A stretch of DNA of 64,000 nucleotides from Flavobacterium ginsenosidimutans (GCF_003254625.1 NZ_QJRJ01000081.1:1-64000), one strand, 5' to 3'; positions 34,825-42,893 are shown, counted from the first letter of the stretch. Notes: generated from the letters alone by a model not told the origin. Translations and numbers: made by a program.

Positions 34825-35362
34825 AGATAGCTGCTGCTGCAGTGAAATCTACAGGAATCCTGGTATTGGCAAAAACATAATTAGTAAAGCTTCTTAAGGC
34901 AATCAGCGCTGTTAATTCTATCAGTGCTTTTTCATCATATCCAGCTTCAAAAAAGTTTTTCAAATCATCCTCTTTAGCAGTGCCTTTGTTATCGGCAATA
35001 GATTTTGCCAATTGAATGACAGCATTTAATTTTGAATCTGAGTATTCGCCTTTACGAATTTTAATTGTTTCTTCTTCACTGAATCCTTTCAATTTAGCAA
35101 GCATAGTGTGCGCAGCCAGACAGTAATCACAATTATTGACTTGTGACACAATAAGATTGATAGCTTCTCTTTCTTTTGCGGTATAGGAAGAATCCTGTGA
35201 TAATGCACTTTCTGTATCCAGCATGGCTTTTAAAGCTGCGGATGAATAGCCAATTGTGGCATAAAGATTAGGGATTTTTCCCATTTTAGATTGTACAGCT
35301 TCGAGAATAGATTGTGAAGCTGCATTTAACTGTTCTTTTGCAGGAACTGAAATTGTTTTCAT
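34823..35362 (-). CDS. Carboxymuconolactone decarboxylase family (AhpD-like) protein
   Basis: 179 residues. VSQVNNCDYCLAAHTMLAKLKGFSEEE holds C78, C81 and H85, the CxxC and His of the AhpD-like alkylhydroperoxidase core of the CMD family, about 55-90. These proteins are small helical oligomers that reduce peroxides with thiols. The gene lies 47 bp downstream of the SDR at 35410 on the minus strand and is probably in its operon. Peroxidase activity is inferred from the intact CxxC motif. Confidence 0.9.
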   Translation of the reverse strand: MKTISVPAKEQLNAASQSILEAVQSKMGKIPNLYATIGYSSAALKAMLDTESALSQDSSYTAKEREAINLIVSQVNNCDYCLAAHTMLAKLKGFSEEETIKIRKGEYSDSKLNAVIQLAKSIADNKGTAKEDDLKNFFEAGYDEKALIELTALIALRSFTNYVFANTRIPVDFTAAAAI

Positions 35363-35409
35363 GATTGTATTTTTATTAGAGTATTCTTGTGCTGTTTAAT
35401 TGTATTGAA

Positions 35410-36231
35410 TTAACCATGTGCTTCTTCAGACACTTCTTTCCAGTCGTTCCAGGTTTTTAGTTTTTCGGCATAGACACGTTCTGTTTTTTTCAGTCCGACT
35501 TTTCCTAAAAATAAGCGCAGAGGAGGATTTTTACTGTCTATCAGTTTTAAGATGGCAGGAACTGTAGCTTCTGGTTTTCCATAATCTTCAGGCAATAAAC
35601 CTTCTGCTGCTCCCAATGCTTCTTTTACTTTATCGTAAGCCGAAATCGATTCGCTGACAACAGCTGAACTTCCTCCAAAATCTGTCGCATATCCGTTTGG
35701 TTCTACCAGGGTAACATTGATTCCAAAGTCTTTCACTTCATCTGCTAATGCTTCAGTAAATCCTTCTACAGCAAATTTTGTAGCGTTGTAAATACCTAAA
35801 GTAGGCAGAGACCATACGCCTAAAACACTTGACAGCTGAATGATATGCCCATGTCCCTGTTCGCGGAAAATTGGCAGTGCAGCCTGTGTTACCCATAATG
35901 TACCATAAACATTTGCTTCAAAAACATCTTTAACTGCTTTCTCGCTAACTTCCTCCACAGCACCAAACACTCCGTAACCTGCATTGTTGATTACTACATC
36001 CAATGTTCCAAAATACTCTTTTGCAGATTGTACTGCTGTCGCTGCTGCTGCTTTATCTGTAATATCCAGTTTAATAGCCAGAAATTGAGATCCGTATTGT
36101 GCAGACAAATCCTTGTAGGCGTCGATTGTTCTTGATGTTGCTGCTACATTATCTCCTCTTTTTAATAATGCTTCGATCCATAATTTTCCAAATCCTCTTG
36201 AAGCTCCTGTTATAAAAATTGTTTTTTTCAT
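35410..36231 (-). CDS. Short-chain dehydrogenase/reductase
   Basis: 273 residues. ITGASRGFGKLWIEALLKRG, VVINNAGYGVFGAVEEVSE, LSSVLGVW and IYNATKFAVEGFTEAL give the complete SDR motif set. It is closely related to the SDR at 31958, including the C-terminal KPEATVPAILKLIDSKNPPLRLFLG region. It is divergent from the AraC gene at 36409. The 28-bp operator (36308-36335) lies between them, 31 bp from this gene's -7 box. Substrate unknown. Confidence 0.92.
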   Translation of the reverse strand: MKKTIFITGASRGFGKLWIEALLKRGDNVAATSRTIDAYKDLSAQYGSQFLAIKLDITDKAAAATAVQSAKEYFGTLDVVINNAGYGVFGAVEEVSEKAVKDVFEANVYGTLWVTQAALPIFREQGHGHIIQLSSVLGVWSLPTLGIYNATKFAVEGFTEALADEVKDFGINVTLVEPNGYATDFGGSSAVVSESISAYDKVKEALGAAEGLLPEDYGKPEATVPAILKLIDSKNPPLRLFLGKVGLKKTERVYAEKLKTWNDWKEVSEEAHG

Positions 36232-36269
36232 GATTTTAAATTTTAATTAATTGTTTCATTTTGATAGGA

Positions 36270-36277
36270 CAAAGTTA
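36270..36277 (-). promoter_or_regulatory. TAnnTTTG -7 box for SDR at 35410
   Basis: Minus-strand TAACTTTG, 38 bp before the ATG at 36231. Confidence 0.6.
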
Positions 36278-36307
36278 GATCTAAGCTGTTTAGGGAAATA
36301 TCTCATT

Positions 36308-36335
36308 TCAGCGGAAGAATAGCACAGAAATACGA
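36308..36335. promoter_or_regulatory. 28-bp operator candidate, copy 2
   Basis: Identical to 32865-32892. It lies between the -7 boxes of the SDR (36270-36277, minus) and the AraC gene (36354-36361, plus), 30 bp from the first and 18 bp from the second. Confidence 0.7.
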
Positions 36336-36353
36336 TGAAGGTATTTTTGGATA

Positions 36354-36361
36354 TAATTTTG
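36354..36361 (+). promoter_or_regulatory. TAnnTTTG -7 box for AraC gene at 36409
   Basis: TAATTTTG, 47 bp before the ATG at 36409. Confidence 0.5.
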
Positions 36362-36408
36362 TTAATTTGTGATAGTTATTAATCGCCGCAGTCATTAAAA
36401 TTATAAGG

Positions 36409-37311
36409 ATGGAAAAAATAAGCCATTATAAAAGTATTTCAGAACTTCATGAAAAGAGCGGCTTTGAAAAGCCACAGCATCCTTTGATTAGTATGATGAC
36501 CTGTAAGGAACTTATGACGTACTCTGTAGGAGAGGATAGATTTACGGGAGATTTTTACATGATTGCACTGAAAAAAATAAAATCAGGACATGTTTTGTAT
36601 GGCAAAACACAGTATGATCACAGCAGTGGCTCAATGGTGTTTATGAAACCCAGACAGACCATAGAAGTAAGCAATGTCCAGTTTGCCGAAAAAGGTTTTG
36701 TAATGTTCTTTCATGAGGAATATCTCATGGGGCATGCCCTTCACGAGCTGATAAAAAAATATGGATACTTTGAATATGAAATAAACGAAGCGCTGCACAC
36801 TTCTCCGACAGAAGATAAAATACTATGGGAACTTTATTATAAAATAAGAAGTGAATATGACATGAGCCAGGATGAATTCAGCCGTGAAATTATTTTATCG
36901 CATCTGGATTCTATTTTAAAATATTCCGACCGTTTTTATAAAAGACAGTTTATTGACAGAAGCATCAATGTATCGGGAAATACCGTGAATAAATTTCAGA
37001 AGATATTGAGCAGTTATTTCGATAAAGGTCTGCATCAGTCAGTCGGGCTTCCGTCTGTTAATTATCTGGCAAACGAACTGCTTTTATCCACTCGTTATTT
37101 AAGTGATGTCCTGAAACAGGAAACAGGTAAAACAGCATTAGACCACATTCATATTTACCTGATAAAGGAGGCTAAAAACCTGCTGGTCGGTTCTGATAAA
37201 AATGTGGCGCAGATTGCCTATGAGCTTGGTTTTGAAAGCCCGTCTTATTTTACAAGATTATTTAAGAAACAGACAGGTTTTACTCCTTTAGGATATAGAG
37301 CAGTGTTATAA
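36409..37311 (+). CDS. AraC-family transcriptional regulator
   Basis: 300 residues. The sensor part has LKKIKSGHVLYGKTQYDHSSGSMVFMKPRQTI and the C-terminal HTH VNYLANELLLSTRYLSDVLK and VAQIAYELGFESPSYFTRLFKK. It is very similar to the regulator at 29228. The divergent SDR/CMD operon and the 28-bp operator in the shared upstream region make it the best candidate for the protein that binds that element. That is an inference from position. It is closed by a perfect bidirectional terminator. Confidence 0.9.
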   Translation: MEKISHYKSISELHEKSGFEKPQHPLISMMTCKELMTYSVGEDRFTGDFYMIALKKIKSGHVLYGKTQYDHSSGSMVFMKPRQTIEVSNVQFAEKGFVMFFHEEYLMGHALHELIKKYGYFEYEINEALHTSPTEDKILWELYYKIRSEYDMSQDEFSREIILSHLDSILKYSDRFYKRQFIDRSINVSGNTVNKFQKILSSYFDKGLHQSVGLPSVNYLANELLLSTRYLSDVLKQETGKTALDHIHIYLIKEAKNLLVGSDKNVAQIAYELGFESPSYFTRLFKKQTGFTPLGYRAVL

Positions 37312-37343
37312 AAAAAGCTGACAGGAAACTGTCAGCTTTTTTT
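37310..37343. terminator. Bidirectional terminator with GAAA tetraloop
   Basis: A perfect 15-bp stem (37310-37324 and 37329-37343) closes a GAAA loop, with seven A on the left and seven T on the right. It serves the convergent genes at 36409 and 37355. Confidence 0.92.
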
Positions 37344-37354
37344 AAGAGTAAGGA

Positions 37355-38842
37355 TTATCTGTTGGAAACACCCTTTGATAAAGGCAGAAACCTGAATATG
37401 TAAAATGGAGCTCGGGCTTCATTTTTTCCATTATTAAATGCAGCGCCCAAATGCACCTGTGCTGCAGAGACATACATAAATCCATCTGTCGAATTATAAC
37501 TTACGCCGTCGGGCCAAAGCATTTTTTCATCAGAAGCCAGTGTATGAACGCTTCTGTCCGCGGCCAAAACTATGGAGACACTATGGCTTTCAACAGCTGT
37601 GAGGTACAGATTGCCAGCAATATCGATACTTAAACCTCCGTTATTTGGTTTTGCGGAATAGGTTTCAATTTTGGAATTCAGGTCAGTATCTGTATATTGT
37701 TCATTAATTAAATCCTGAATTTTGATCCTGTAAATCTTAGTTCCGTTCAACGGCGAATAATACAGCCACTCAAAATCTTTATCTGCTGTTATGCCGTCAC
37801 AGCCAACTAATAAGTTATTTTTACCTGTGGTTAATATTTTGCCGTCAACTTTGATCGGAATATTTTCAGGAAGAGTAGTTCTGTGCCCTTCCAGAATTCT
37901 TTTGGTTATTCCGGTATTCATATCAACAGTTAACAGAGAAGCCGTGCTTCCATCACCGCCGTTTCCAATGCCTTCGTCTGCAATAATAAAAAAGCCGTGC
38001 TTGGTGTCAACTACAAAATCATTAGATTGCGTATGCTTTTTGCTGATGATTTGGGGAAGATAGTAAATGCGTTCCAATCGGTTGAAACGAGTATTCCATC
38101 CTACAATTTTGGGTGTTACTGCATTTCTCTGTCCCATATCCAGCATCCAGATAATACCATTTTCATCACTTCTGATACCTAACACATTACTTAAAAAATG
38201 ATCGTCTGCCGCTCTGGGCGTATTCCACTCCAGATTAGGAAACGGCACGCTTTTTTTTGTTTTTGCGTCATATTTTTTTACGCGGATTTCCGGATTGAAA
38301 AATGGGTGTAGACTATAAATTAGATCTCCCTGAGGCGTAAATGCAATGTTTCCTGCAGCTTCATCTAAAGACGCAAATATTTCAGGGGTCAAAACTTCAC
38401 CAGTCCATTTAACAGGTTCTTTTTGGTTGGAATCTTTATAATAATTATCAGAACCTGTAATCCAATCCATTCTTGACGGAGAAAAGAAATCAATGTCTAT
38501 AGTATTGTCTTCCAGAGAAACAAAGCTATGAGGTACATTAGGAGGAATTATAATGCCTTCGCCCGCTTTAACTATAACTTCCCTGCCTTCAGTAAATACC
38601 TTTACGCTTCCTTGCGTTATCAGGGAATACTGCTCATTGCTGTGCTGATGCATTGGAACTACGGCTCCTTTTTTATAAGTGAAATAACCAATAGTTCCTT
38701 TTTCTCCCGAAATCATTCCCCGGGTCAAAAGCTCGTTAACCGATTTTGACGGCAGTTCCTTTAACGTAAAGTGCTGTATTTTTTGGGAATTGCTGTTTAA
38801 TGCAAATGCCAAAAATAAAATGCTGAGAATATTTTTTACCAT
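37355..38842 (-). CDS. Secreted cupin - major royal jelly/Yellow-like fusion protein
   Basis: 495 residues with a signal peptide (1-20, ending NSNSQ). Residues about 40-120 form a cupin domain with PMHQHSNEQYSLITQGSVKVF (HxH...E metal site) and PPNVPHSFV. From about 140 to 490 follows a beta-propeller like major royal jelly/Yellow proteins: EIRVKKYDAKTKKSVPFP, VLGIRSDENGIIWMLDMGQR, DGITADKDFEWLYYSPLNGT and MLWPDGVSYNSTDGFMYVSA. The next gene at 38845 encodes the propeller type alone as a lipoprotein, and this frame starts 2 bp downstream of its stop. Substrate unknown; the fusion is unusual. Confidence 0.82.
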   Translation of the reverse strand: MVKNILSILFLAFALNSNSQKIQHFTLKELPSKSVNELLTRGMISGEKGTIGYFTYKKGAVVPMHQHSNEQYSLITQGSVKVFTEGREVIVKAGEGIIIPPNVPHSFVSLEDNTIDIDFFSPSRMDWITGSDNYYKDSNQKEPVKWTGEVLTPEIFASLDEAAGNIAFTPQGDLIYSLHPFFNPEIRVKKYDAKTKKSVPFPNLEWNTPRAADDHFLSNVLGIRSDENGIIWMLDMGQRNAVTPKIVGWNTRFNRLERIYYLPQIISKKHTQSNDFVVDTKHGFFIIADEGIGNGGDGSTASLLTVDMNTGITKRILEGHRTTLPENIPIKVDGKILTTGKNNLLVGCDGITADKDFEWLYYSPLNGTKIYRIKIQDLINEQYTDTDLNSKIETYSAKPNNGGLSIDIAGNLYLTAVESHSVSIVLAADRSVHTLASDEKMLWPDGVSYNSTDGFMYVSAAQVHLGAAFNNGKNEARAPFYIFRFLPLSKGVSNR

Positions 38843-38844
38843 TT

Positions 38845-39978
38845 TTAATTGATTTTAATTTTTACAACTTTAAATGGTTTTTTAAACAGCTCTTTTTCCT
38901 GATGAAACCAGGGCGAGTTTTGTATTTGTGAAACCGATACATACAGATATCCATCTTCGGAAATACTGTAGCTGTCGGGCCATATCAGTTCATTGTCATT
39001 CTGCACTATTGTTTGCATTTTTAAGTCTGGCGTAATCTTTATGATGCTGTTTTTTTCCAGGTCGCCAAAATAGAGATTGCCTTTTTTATCGAATATCATG
39101 CCGTCGGTAGTTGTAAATTTTCCTAAATTCTCAACATTTTTGTTCAGGATTTCATCAGATGTATCAAATTGTTGAAGCAGTTCTGTTTTGATTCTGTATA
39201 ATCTATCATCGGTCAGCGCTTTAAAATACAGCCATTTTTTATCTGGAGTTAAAGCAATTCCATCTGAATTCACTTTTAATGGTGTTCCGTCTCCTTTCAG
39301 CAGTTCTTTTCCTAAAGGAGAAAAATGATAATCAGGATCTGATTTTACTGCTGGCGAGTCTCCCAAAACAAATCTCGAACTTCCTGTCTTTGTATTTAAA
39401 ATAATAATGCCGCCAGTATTGGAATTGGTGATGTAAGCAAAGCCATTAACAGTATCAACGCGGATATCATTAAGATAAACATTCTCGCCGGCGACATTTT
39501 CAGGAAAACGGTAAATGTGTTCTATCTGGTTGGTTTTCAGATTTATTTTGACAATTTTGTTGCTTTTATTATACACCTTACCAAGTCCGATGCCTGCAGC
39601 GTCAACAACCCATAAAAAACCTTTGTCATCTGTTACTACCGCCTGCACACACACAAACTTGTTTTGTCCGTCTTCTCCTTTCTTAAAACTGTTCCATTCT
39701 GCGTCAGGGTAGGGAGTAGGTCTGCCTTTTATAACTTCGACTACTGAATACTTATGTTTATCTAGCCAGTAGGGATAATTTACAAACAGCCTGCTGTTTT
39801 TTGCAACTGCAACACCCGTTAATTGATAAGTTGAATCAGCGAAGACTTGTTCTATTTTTACTTCTTTGGCAGCATCATCTGAAGAAACGGCATTTATCTG
39901 TTTTTTTGAAGAGGTATTGTTACAGCTTACCATAAATGCTGTAATTAGTACTATTCCTATTTCAATATAAGTTTTCAT
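38845..39978 (-). CDS. Major royal jelly/Yellow-like lipoprotein
   Basis: 377 residues with a lipoprotein signal: hydrophobic core and MVSCNN, lipid-modified at C19. The rest is a propeller of the L-dopachrome-tautomerase-related/major royal jelly family: VAVAKNSRLFVNYPYW, VQAVVTDDKGFLWVVDAAG, VYLNDIRVDTVNGFAYITNS, SDGIALTPDKKWLYFKALTDD and LIWPDSYSISEDGYLYVSVSQI. Bacterial members are poorly studied; lactonase-like sugar oxidation products are possible ligands. It lies between the MDR oxidoreductase (12 bp upstream) and the cupin fusion (2 bp downstream), forming a tight three-gene operon. Confidence 0.85.
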   Translation of the reverse strand: MKTYIEIGIVLITAFMVSCNNTSSKKQINAVSSDDAAKEVKIEQVFADSTYQLTGVAVAKNSRLFVNYPYWLDKHKYSVVEVIKGRPTPYPDAEWNSFKKGEDGQNKFVCVQAVVTDDKGFLWVVDAAGIGLGKVYNKSNKIVKINLKTNQIEHIYRFPENVAGENVYLNDIRVDTVNGFAYITNSNTGGIIILNTKTGSSRFVLGDSPAVKSDPDYHFSPLGKELLKGDGTPLKVNSDGIALTPDKKWLYFKALTDDRLYRIKTELLQQFDTSDEILNKNVENLGKFTTTDGMIFDKKGNLYFGDLEKNSIIKITPDLKMQTIVQNDNELIWPDSYSISEDGYLYVSVSQIQNSPWFHQEKELFKKPFKVVKIKIN

Positions 39979-39990
39979 TTTATTTCTTTT

Positions 39991-40932
39991 TTATAACGTG
40001 ATAATTATTTTTCCTTTTGTTCTGCCTGTTTCCTGCTGCAGATGTGCTTCTTTCATTTTATCAAAAGGAAATGTCTCACTTACAAATGGCTTGATGATTC
40101 CCTTTTCTAACAGATCTGCAATTGCTTTCATATCTTGGCCGTTTGACTGCACTAAAATGAAATAGCCTTCTATACCTTTCAATTTGGCTTTCTCAGTCAC
40201 CTTTTCATTAAGACCTGTCGGTATGCTGATTAAGGTTCCCCCTTTTTTGGTCACTTCTATCGATTTGTCAATATTATCCCCTCCAATTGTATCAAGAATA
40301 AAATCGAAGCTGTCCTGATGAGAATTCCAGTCATAAGTATTGTAATCAATGTGTTTGTCGGCTCCAAGTCCAAGTACGAATTCTTTGTTTTTTAACGATG
40401 AGGTTCCAGTTACTGCTGCGCCCAGATATTTAGCAATCTGTATCGCGACATGCCCGACACCCCCAGAAGCGGCATGAACTAAGATGTTCTGTCCGGCTTG
40501 TACTTTTGCATGATGGACCAGTGCCTGATAAGCCGTCAAGGCAACTAGTGTAGCAGCTGCAGCTTCCTCAAAGCTTACGTTTGCAGGCTTTAATGCCAAG
40601 TGTGTTTCAGGTGCAGCTACATATTCTGCATATGCTTTGCCATGCCCGGGAAAATTAACCATTCCAAAAACGGCGTCCCCTTTTTTAAACTGGGTTACTT
40701 TACTGCCAGTTTTCTCCACAACTCCAGAAATGTCCCAGCCGATTATTAACGGACTTTCCTCTTTTAATCTGCCGTAAACTCCTTTTCCTGCCCGTGTCTT
40801 AACATCTACGGGATTAATGGAAATTGCTTTCACTTTGATTAAAACCTCATTTTCCAGAGGTTCAGGCTGTGGGATTTCTGTATAATGTAATTGATTGACA
40901 TCACCAGGCTCATTTAAAATTATTGCTCTCAT
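39991..40932 (-). CDS. NADP-dependent MDR oxidoreductase
   Basis: 313 residues of the quinone-oxidoreductase-like medium-chain family. MRAIILNEPGDVNQLHYTEIPQP opens the GroES-like domain, with ISINPVDVKTRAGKG and IIGWDISGVVEKTG; the Rossmann part has ILVHAASGGVGHVAIQIAKYLGA and LGADKHIDYNTYDW. No zinc ligands. It starts the operon with the two royal-jelly-like proteins. It is divergent from the AraC gene at 41048, whose binding site likely lies in the 115-bp gap containing GTACAAATT and GTACATTTGTAC. Confidence 0.88.
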   Translation of the reverse strand: MRAIILNEPGDVNQLHYTEIPQPEPLENEVLIKVKAISINPVDVKTRAGKGVYGRLKEESPLIIGWDISGVVEKTGSKVTQFKKGDAVFGMVNFPGHGKAYAEYVAAPETHLALKPANVSFEEAAAATLVALTAYQALVHHAKVQAGQNILVHAASGGVGHVAIQIAKYLGAAVTGTSSLKNKEFVLGLGADKHIDYNTYDWNSHQDSFDFILDTIGGDNIDKSIEVTKKGGTLISIPTGLNEKVTEKAKLKGIEGYFILVQSNGQDMKAIADLLEKGIIKPFVSETFPFDKMKEAHLQQETGRTKGKIIITL

Positions 40933-40957
40933 TTTTAATTAGTTTAAATTTACAAAG

Positions 40958-40965
40958 CAAAATTA
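40958..40965 (-). promoter_or_regulatory. TAnnTTTG -7 box for oxidoreductase operon
   Basis: Minus-strand TAATTTTG, 25 bp before the ATG at 40932. Confidence 0.55.
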
Positions 40966-41008
40966 TACCAGTTAAATGTTTTAAAATGGTACAAATTATC
41001 CTTTTTAT

Positions 41009-41022
41009 AGTACATTTGTACT
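41009..41022 (+). promoter_or_regulatory. -7 box inside a dyad, AraC gene promoter
   Basis: AGTACATTTGTACT is a 14-bp palindrome-like dyad that contains TACATTTG (41011-41018), the -7 box of the AraC gene. A protein bound here would block that promoter. GTACAAATT occurs 20 bp upstream. Confidence 0.5.
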
Positions 41023-41047
41023 ATTATTAAAAGTAATACAGGTAAAA

Positions 41048-41899
41048 ATGAGTAAAGAGCAATTGTACAAGCCTTATGAAATAGTATATACAACATTAGA
41101 TGAATGTCCTAAGTTAGAACACCAGCATACTTTCTTTGAATTGATCTATATTTTGGATGGAAAAGGAATTCAGGTTATTAATGATAATCAGTTTCGATAT
41201 CATCCTAATCATATGTTTTTAATTACACCTTCTGATATCCATCGTTTTGATATTGAAGAGAAAACCACATTTTTTTTCTTACGATTTACTGATATATATA
41301 TTAAAAATGGCGGTCTGTCTGCTAAAAACATTGAACAGCTGGAGTTTATTTTACAAAATGCAAATCATCAGCCGGGATGTATCCTGAAAAATCAAATTGA
41401 TAAAAGCCTAGTAAGGCCTATTGTTGAAGGCATTATTCGGGAAGAGCAGAATCAGGACGTTTATAACACAGATTTAATTACCCATCTGGTAAACACCTTA
41501 ATTGTTATAGTTGCGCGAAATATTGCCAAATACCTGCCCGAAAATGTTAACGAGTATTCTGAGGAAAGAATATTGCAGATACTGCAGTTTATCCAGTCAA
41601 ATATATTTAATCCGGAAGAATTGAGAGCTGAAAAGATCGGCGCCTATTTTGGACTTTCAACCCGTTATTTAGGCAAATATTTTAAGAAACATACAGAAGT
41701 AACACTTCAGGAATATATTGCACGCTATAAAACGCAGCTCATAGTGCATCGGTTAAAACACAGCGACCTTCGTATAAATGAAATTGCAGCTCTATTGGGG
41801 TTTACAGATGAAAGCCATTTAAATAAATTTTTTAAAAAGAATAAAGGCACAAGTCCTGTAGGGTTTAGAAAAGCTTTAAGAGCTGGATTAGTAAAATAG
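41048..41899 (+). CDS. AraC-family regulator with N-terminal cupin
   Basis: 283 residues. The N-terminal cupin has LEHQHTFFELIYILDGKGIQV and HPNHMFLITPSDIHRF, as in sugar-responsive AraC regulators. The C-terminal HTH has AEKIGAYFGLSTRYLGKYFK and INEIAALLGFTDESHLNKFFKK. It is of a different subfamily from the four other AraC proteins in the block. Its position divergent from the 40932-37355 operon suggests that it controls the oxidoreductase and the two royal-jelly-like proteins. It is the last recognisable gene before the tRNA-Tyr end of the block. Confidence 0.9.
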   Translation: MSKEQLYKPYEIVYTTLDECPKLEHQHTFFELIYILDGKGIQVINDNQFRYHPNHMFLITPSDIHRFDIEEKTTFFFLRFTDIYIKNGGLSAKNIEQLEFILQNANHQPGCILKNQIDKSLVRPIVEGIIREEQNQDVYNTDLITHLVNTLIVIVARNIAKYLPENVNEYSEERILQILQFIQSNIFNPEELRAEKIGAYFGLSTRYLGKYFKKHTEVTLQEYIARYKTQLIVHRLKHSDLRINEIAALLGFTDESHLNKFFKKNKGTSPVGFRKALRAGLVK

Positions 41900-42064
41900 T
41901 CTCCCTTTTATACAATGCGTAATTAGTAAAGGTTAAGAGTTATTATACTAAATAAAATTGAAATCCTTCTTCAATTAGAAGCTAAATCGAAGAAAGTTTG
42001 ATTATACTGCAGATAGACTTGTAGAAAATGTTTGACCCGTCTCGATTCTGACGCAAAAGTAGGA

Positions 42065-42214
42065 ATGATGAAGAGACTGGTCTTCCAGCTGAATCAGCAA
42101 TCTTTTTCAAGCTATACAAGTAACGATAAATTCAGAAAATATAAAGTGGTCATGAAGCATTTTACAAATGGTACTGAATTTAGCTGTATTGAGATTAAAA
42201 CAGACAAAAAATAA
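42065..42214 (+). CDS. Small hypothetical protein or gene fragment
   Basis: A 49-residue frame from the ATG at 42065, with an in-frame TTG at 42032. The product is basic, starts MMKRLVFQLNQQSFSSYT and ends FSCIEIKTDKK. No family is recognised and no clear ribosome binding site is seen. Its position between the last island gene and the tRNA-Tyr end fits a relic of a larger gene or an element end. It may be spurious. Confidence 0.3.
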   Translation: MMKRLVFQLNQQSFSSYTSNDKFRKYKVVMKHFTNGTEFSCIEIKTDKK

Positions 42215-42297
42215 TGTAAGGGCATTGAAAGTGCCACGATTTTGCCATAGAGATTTTGGGAGGTTTTAAAAAATATGAAAAGCAGGATGAAATAAAA

Positions 42298-42329
42298 AAA
42301 GCCTGCGAATCATTAAATTTGCAGGCTTT
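42298..42329 (-). terminator. Terminator of tRNA-Tyr
   Basis: On the minus strand AAAGCCTGC pairs with GCAGGCTTT around a 14-nt loop and is followed by a T-run. It lies about 70 bp after the tRNA end. A near-copy sits at 9735-9766. Confidence 0.7.
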
Positions 42330-42396
42330 ACCACGTTTTTTTCGAGTTTTTGAAAAGATTGAAAAACTTTCTTTTCGGCTTCTTTTACCCTTTTTG

Positions 42397-42477
42397 TGGG
42401 GAGAGCAGGATTCGAACCTGCGAAGTTCACACAGCAGATTTACAGTCTGCCCTCGTTGGCCGCTTGAGTATCTCCCC
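42397..42477 (-). tRNA. tRNA-Tyr (GTA)
   Basis: 81 nt including the discriminator base A. The acceptor stem is GGGGAGA/TCTCCCC. The anticodon GTA (plus-strand 42441-42443) sits in the arm CAGACTGTAAATCTG. A long variable arm, typical of bacterial tRNA-Tyr, and the T-loop GGTTCGAATCC follow. CCA is not encoded. A TATCTTTG -7 box lies 39 bp upstream. The last 24 bases recur at 9780-9803 in the same orientation. Confidence 0.96.
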
Positions 42478-42515
42478 GATCTCAGCTTGTTGCGCTTTGT
42501 TGTTCTAAGCGGTGG

Positions 42516-42523
42516 CAAAGATA
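42516..42523 (-). promoter_or_regulatory. TAnnTTTG -7 box for tRNA-Tyr
   Basis: Minus-strand TATCTTTG, 38 bp before the 5' end of the tRNA. Confidence 0.5.
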
Positions 42524-42866
42524 GGAACTCTTTCTACATTTCCAAACAAAAAAATGACTTAATTTTAAGTTATTTTAAAGTTATTTTTTAATTCGTTGGA
42601 ATTGAATAAAATAAAAAACCTTCAAAATAGATTTTTTTTAATTTATTTTTAAAAGTAAGATTATTTTTATGTAAACTCTATGTTTTTTGCTTTGAATTTA
42701 TTCTTTAATAAAGTCGTTAGATATTGCATTTATTGACAAAATGAATAAATATTGACTAAAAAACATCTATTTACTATTGTTTTGAAATTGGCTTAATAAT
42801 CTTTTCTAAAGTCGAGTTTTTAATTCTTTTTGATGCAATTCTATTTTTGAGTTTTTAGTAGGAAAA

Positions 42867-42893
42867 AAAAAATCTCCACGAGGGAGATTTTTT
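42867..42893 (-). terminator. Terminator of TlpA/DUF4369 gene
   Basis: AAAAAATCTCC and GGAGATTTTTT form an 11-bp stem with a 5-nt loop; on the minus strand it ends in a T-run, 22 bp after the stop at 42915. Confidence 0.85.

Larger units (their letters stand above)
41900..42396. other. Mostly gene-free stretch next to tRNA-Tyr
   Basis: 497 bp. It contains one short open frame (42065-42214), the second copy of the element found at 9679-9703 (around 42229-42253) and the tRNA-Tyr terminator (42298-42329). Nothing else was recognised. Confidence 0.55.

Noticed and set aside
42195..42591. Two overlapping frames of about 110 residues across tRNA-Tyr
   Set aside because: Both cross the tRNA and its terminator; they are shadows of structural RNA.
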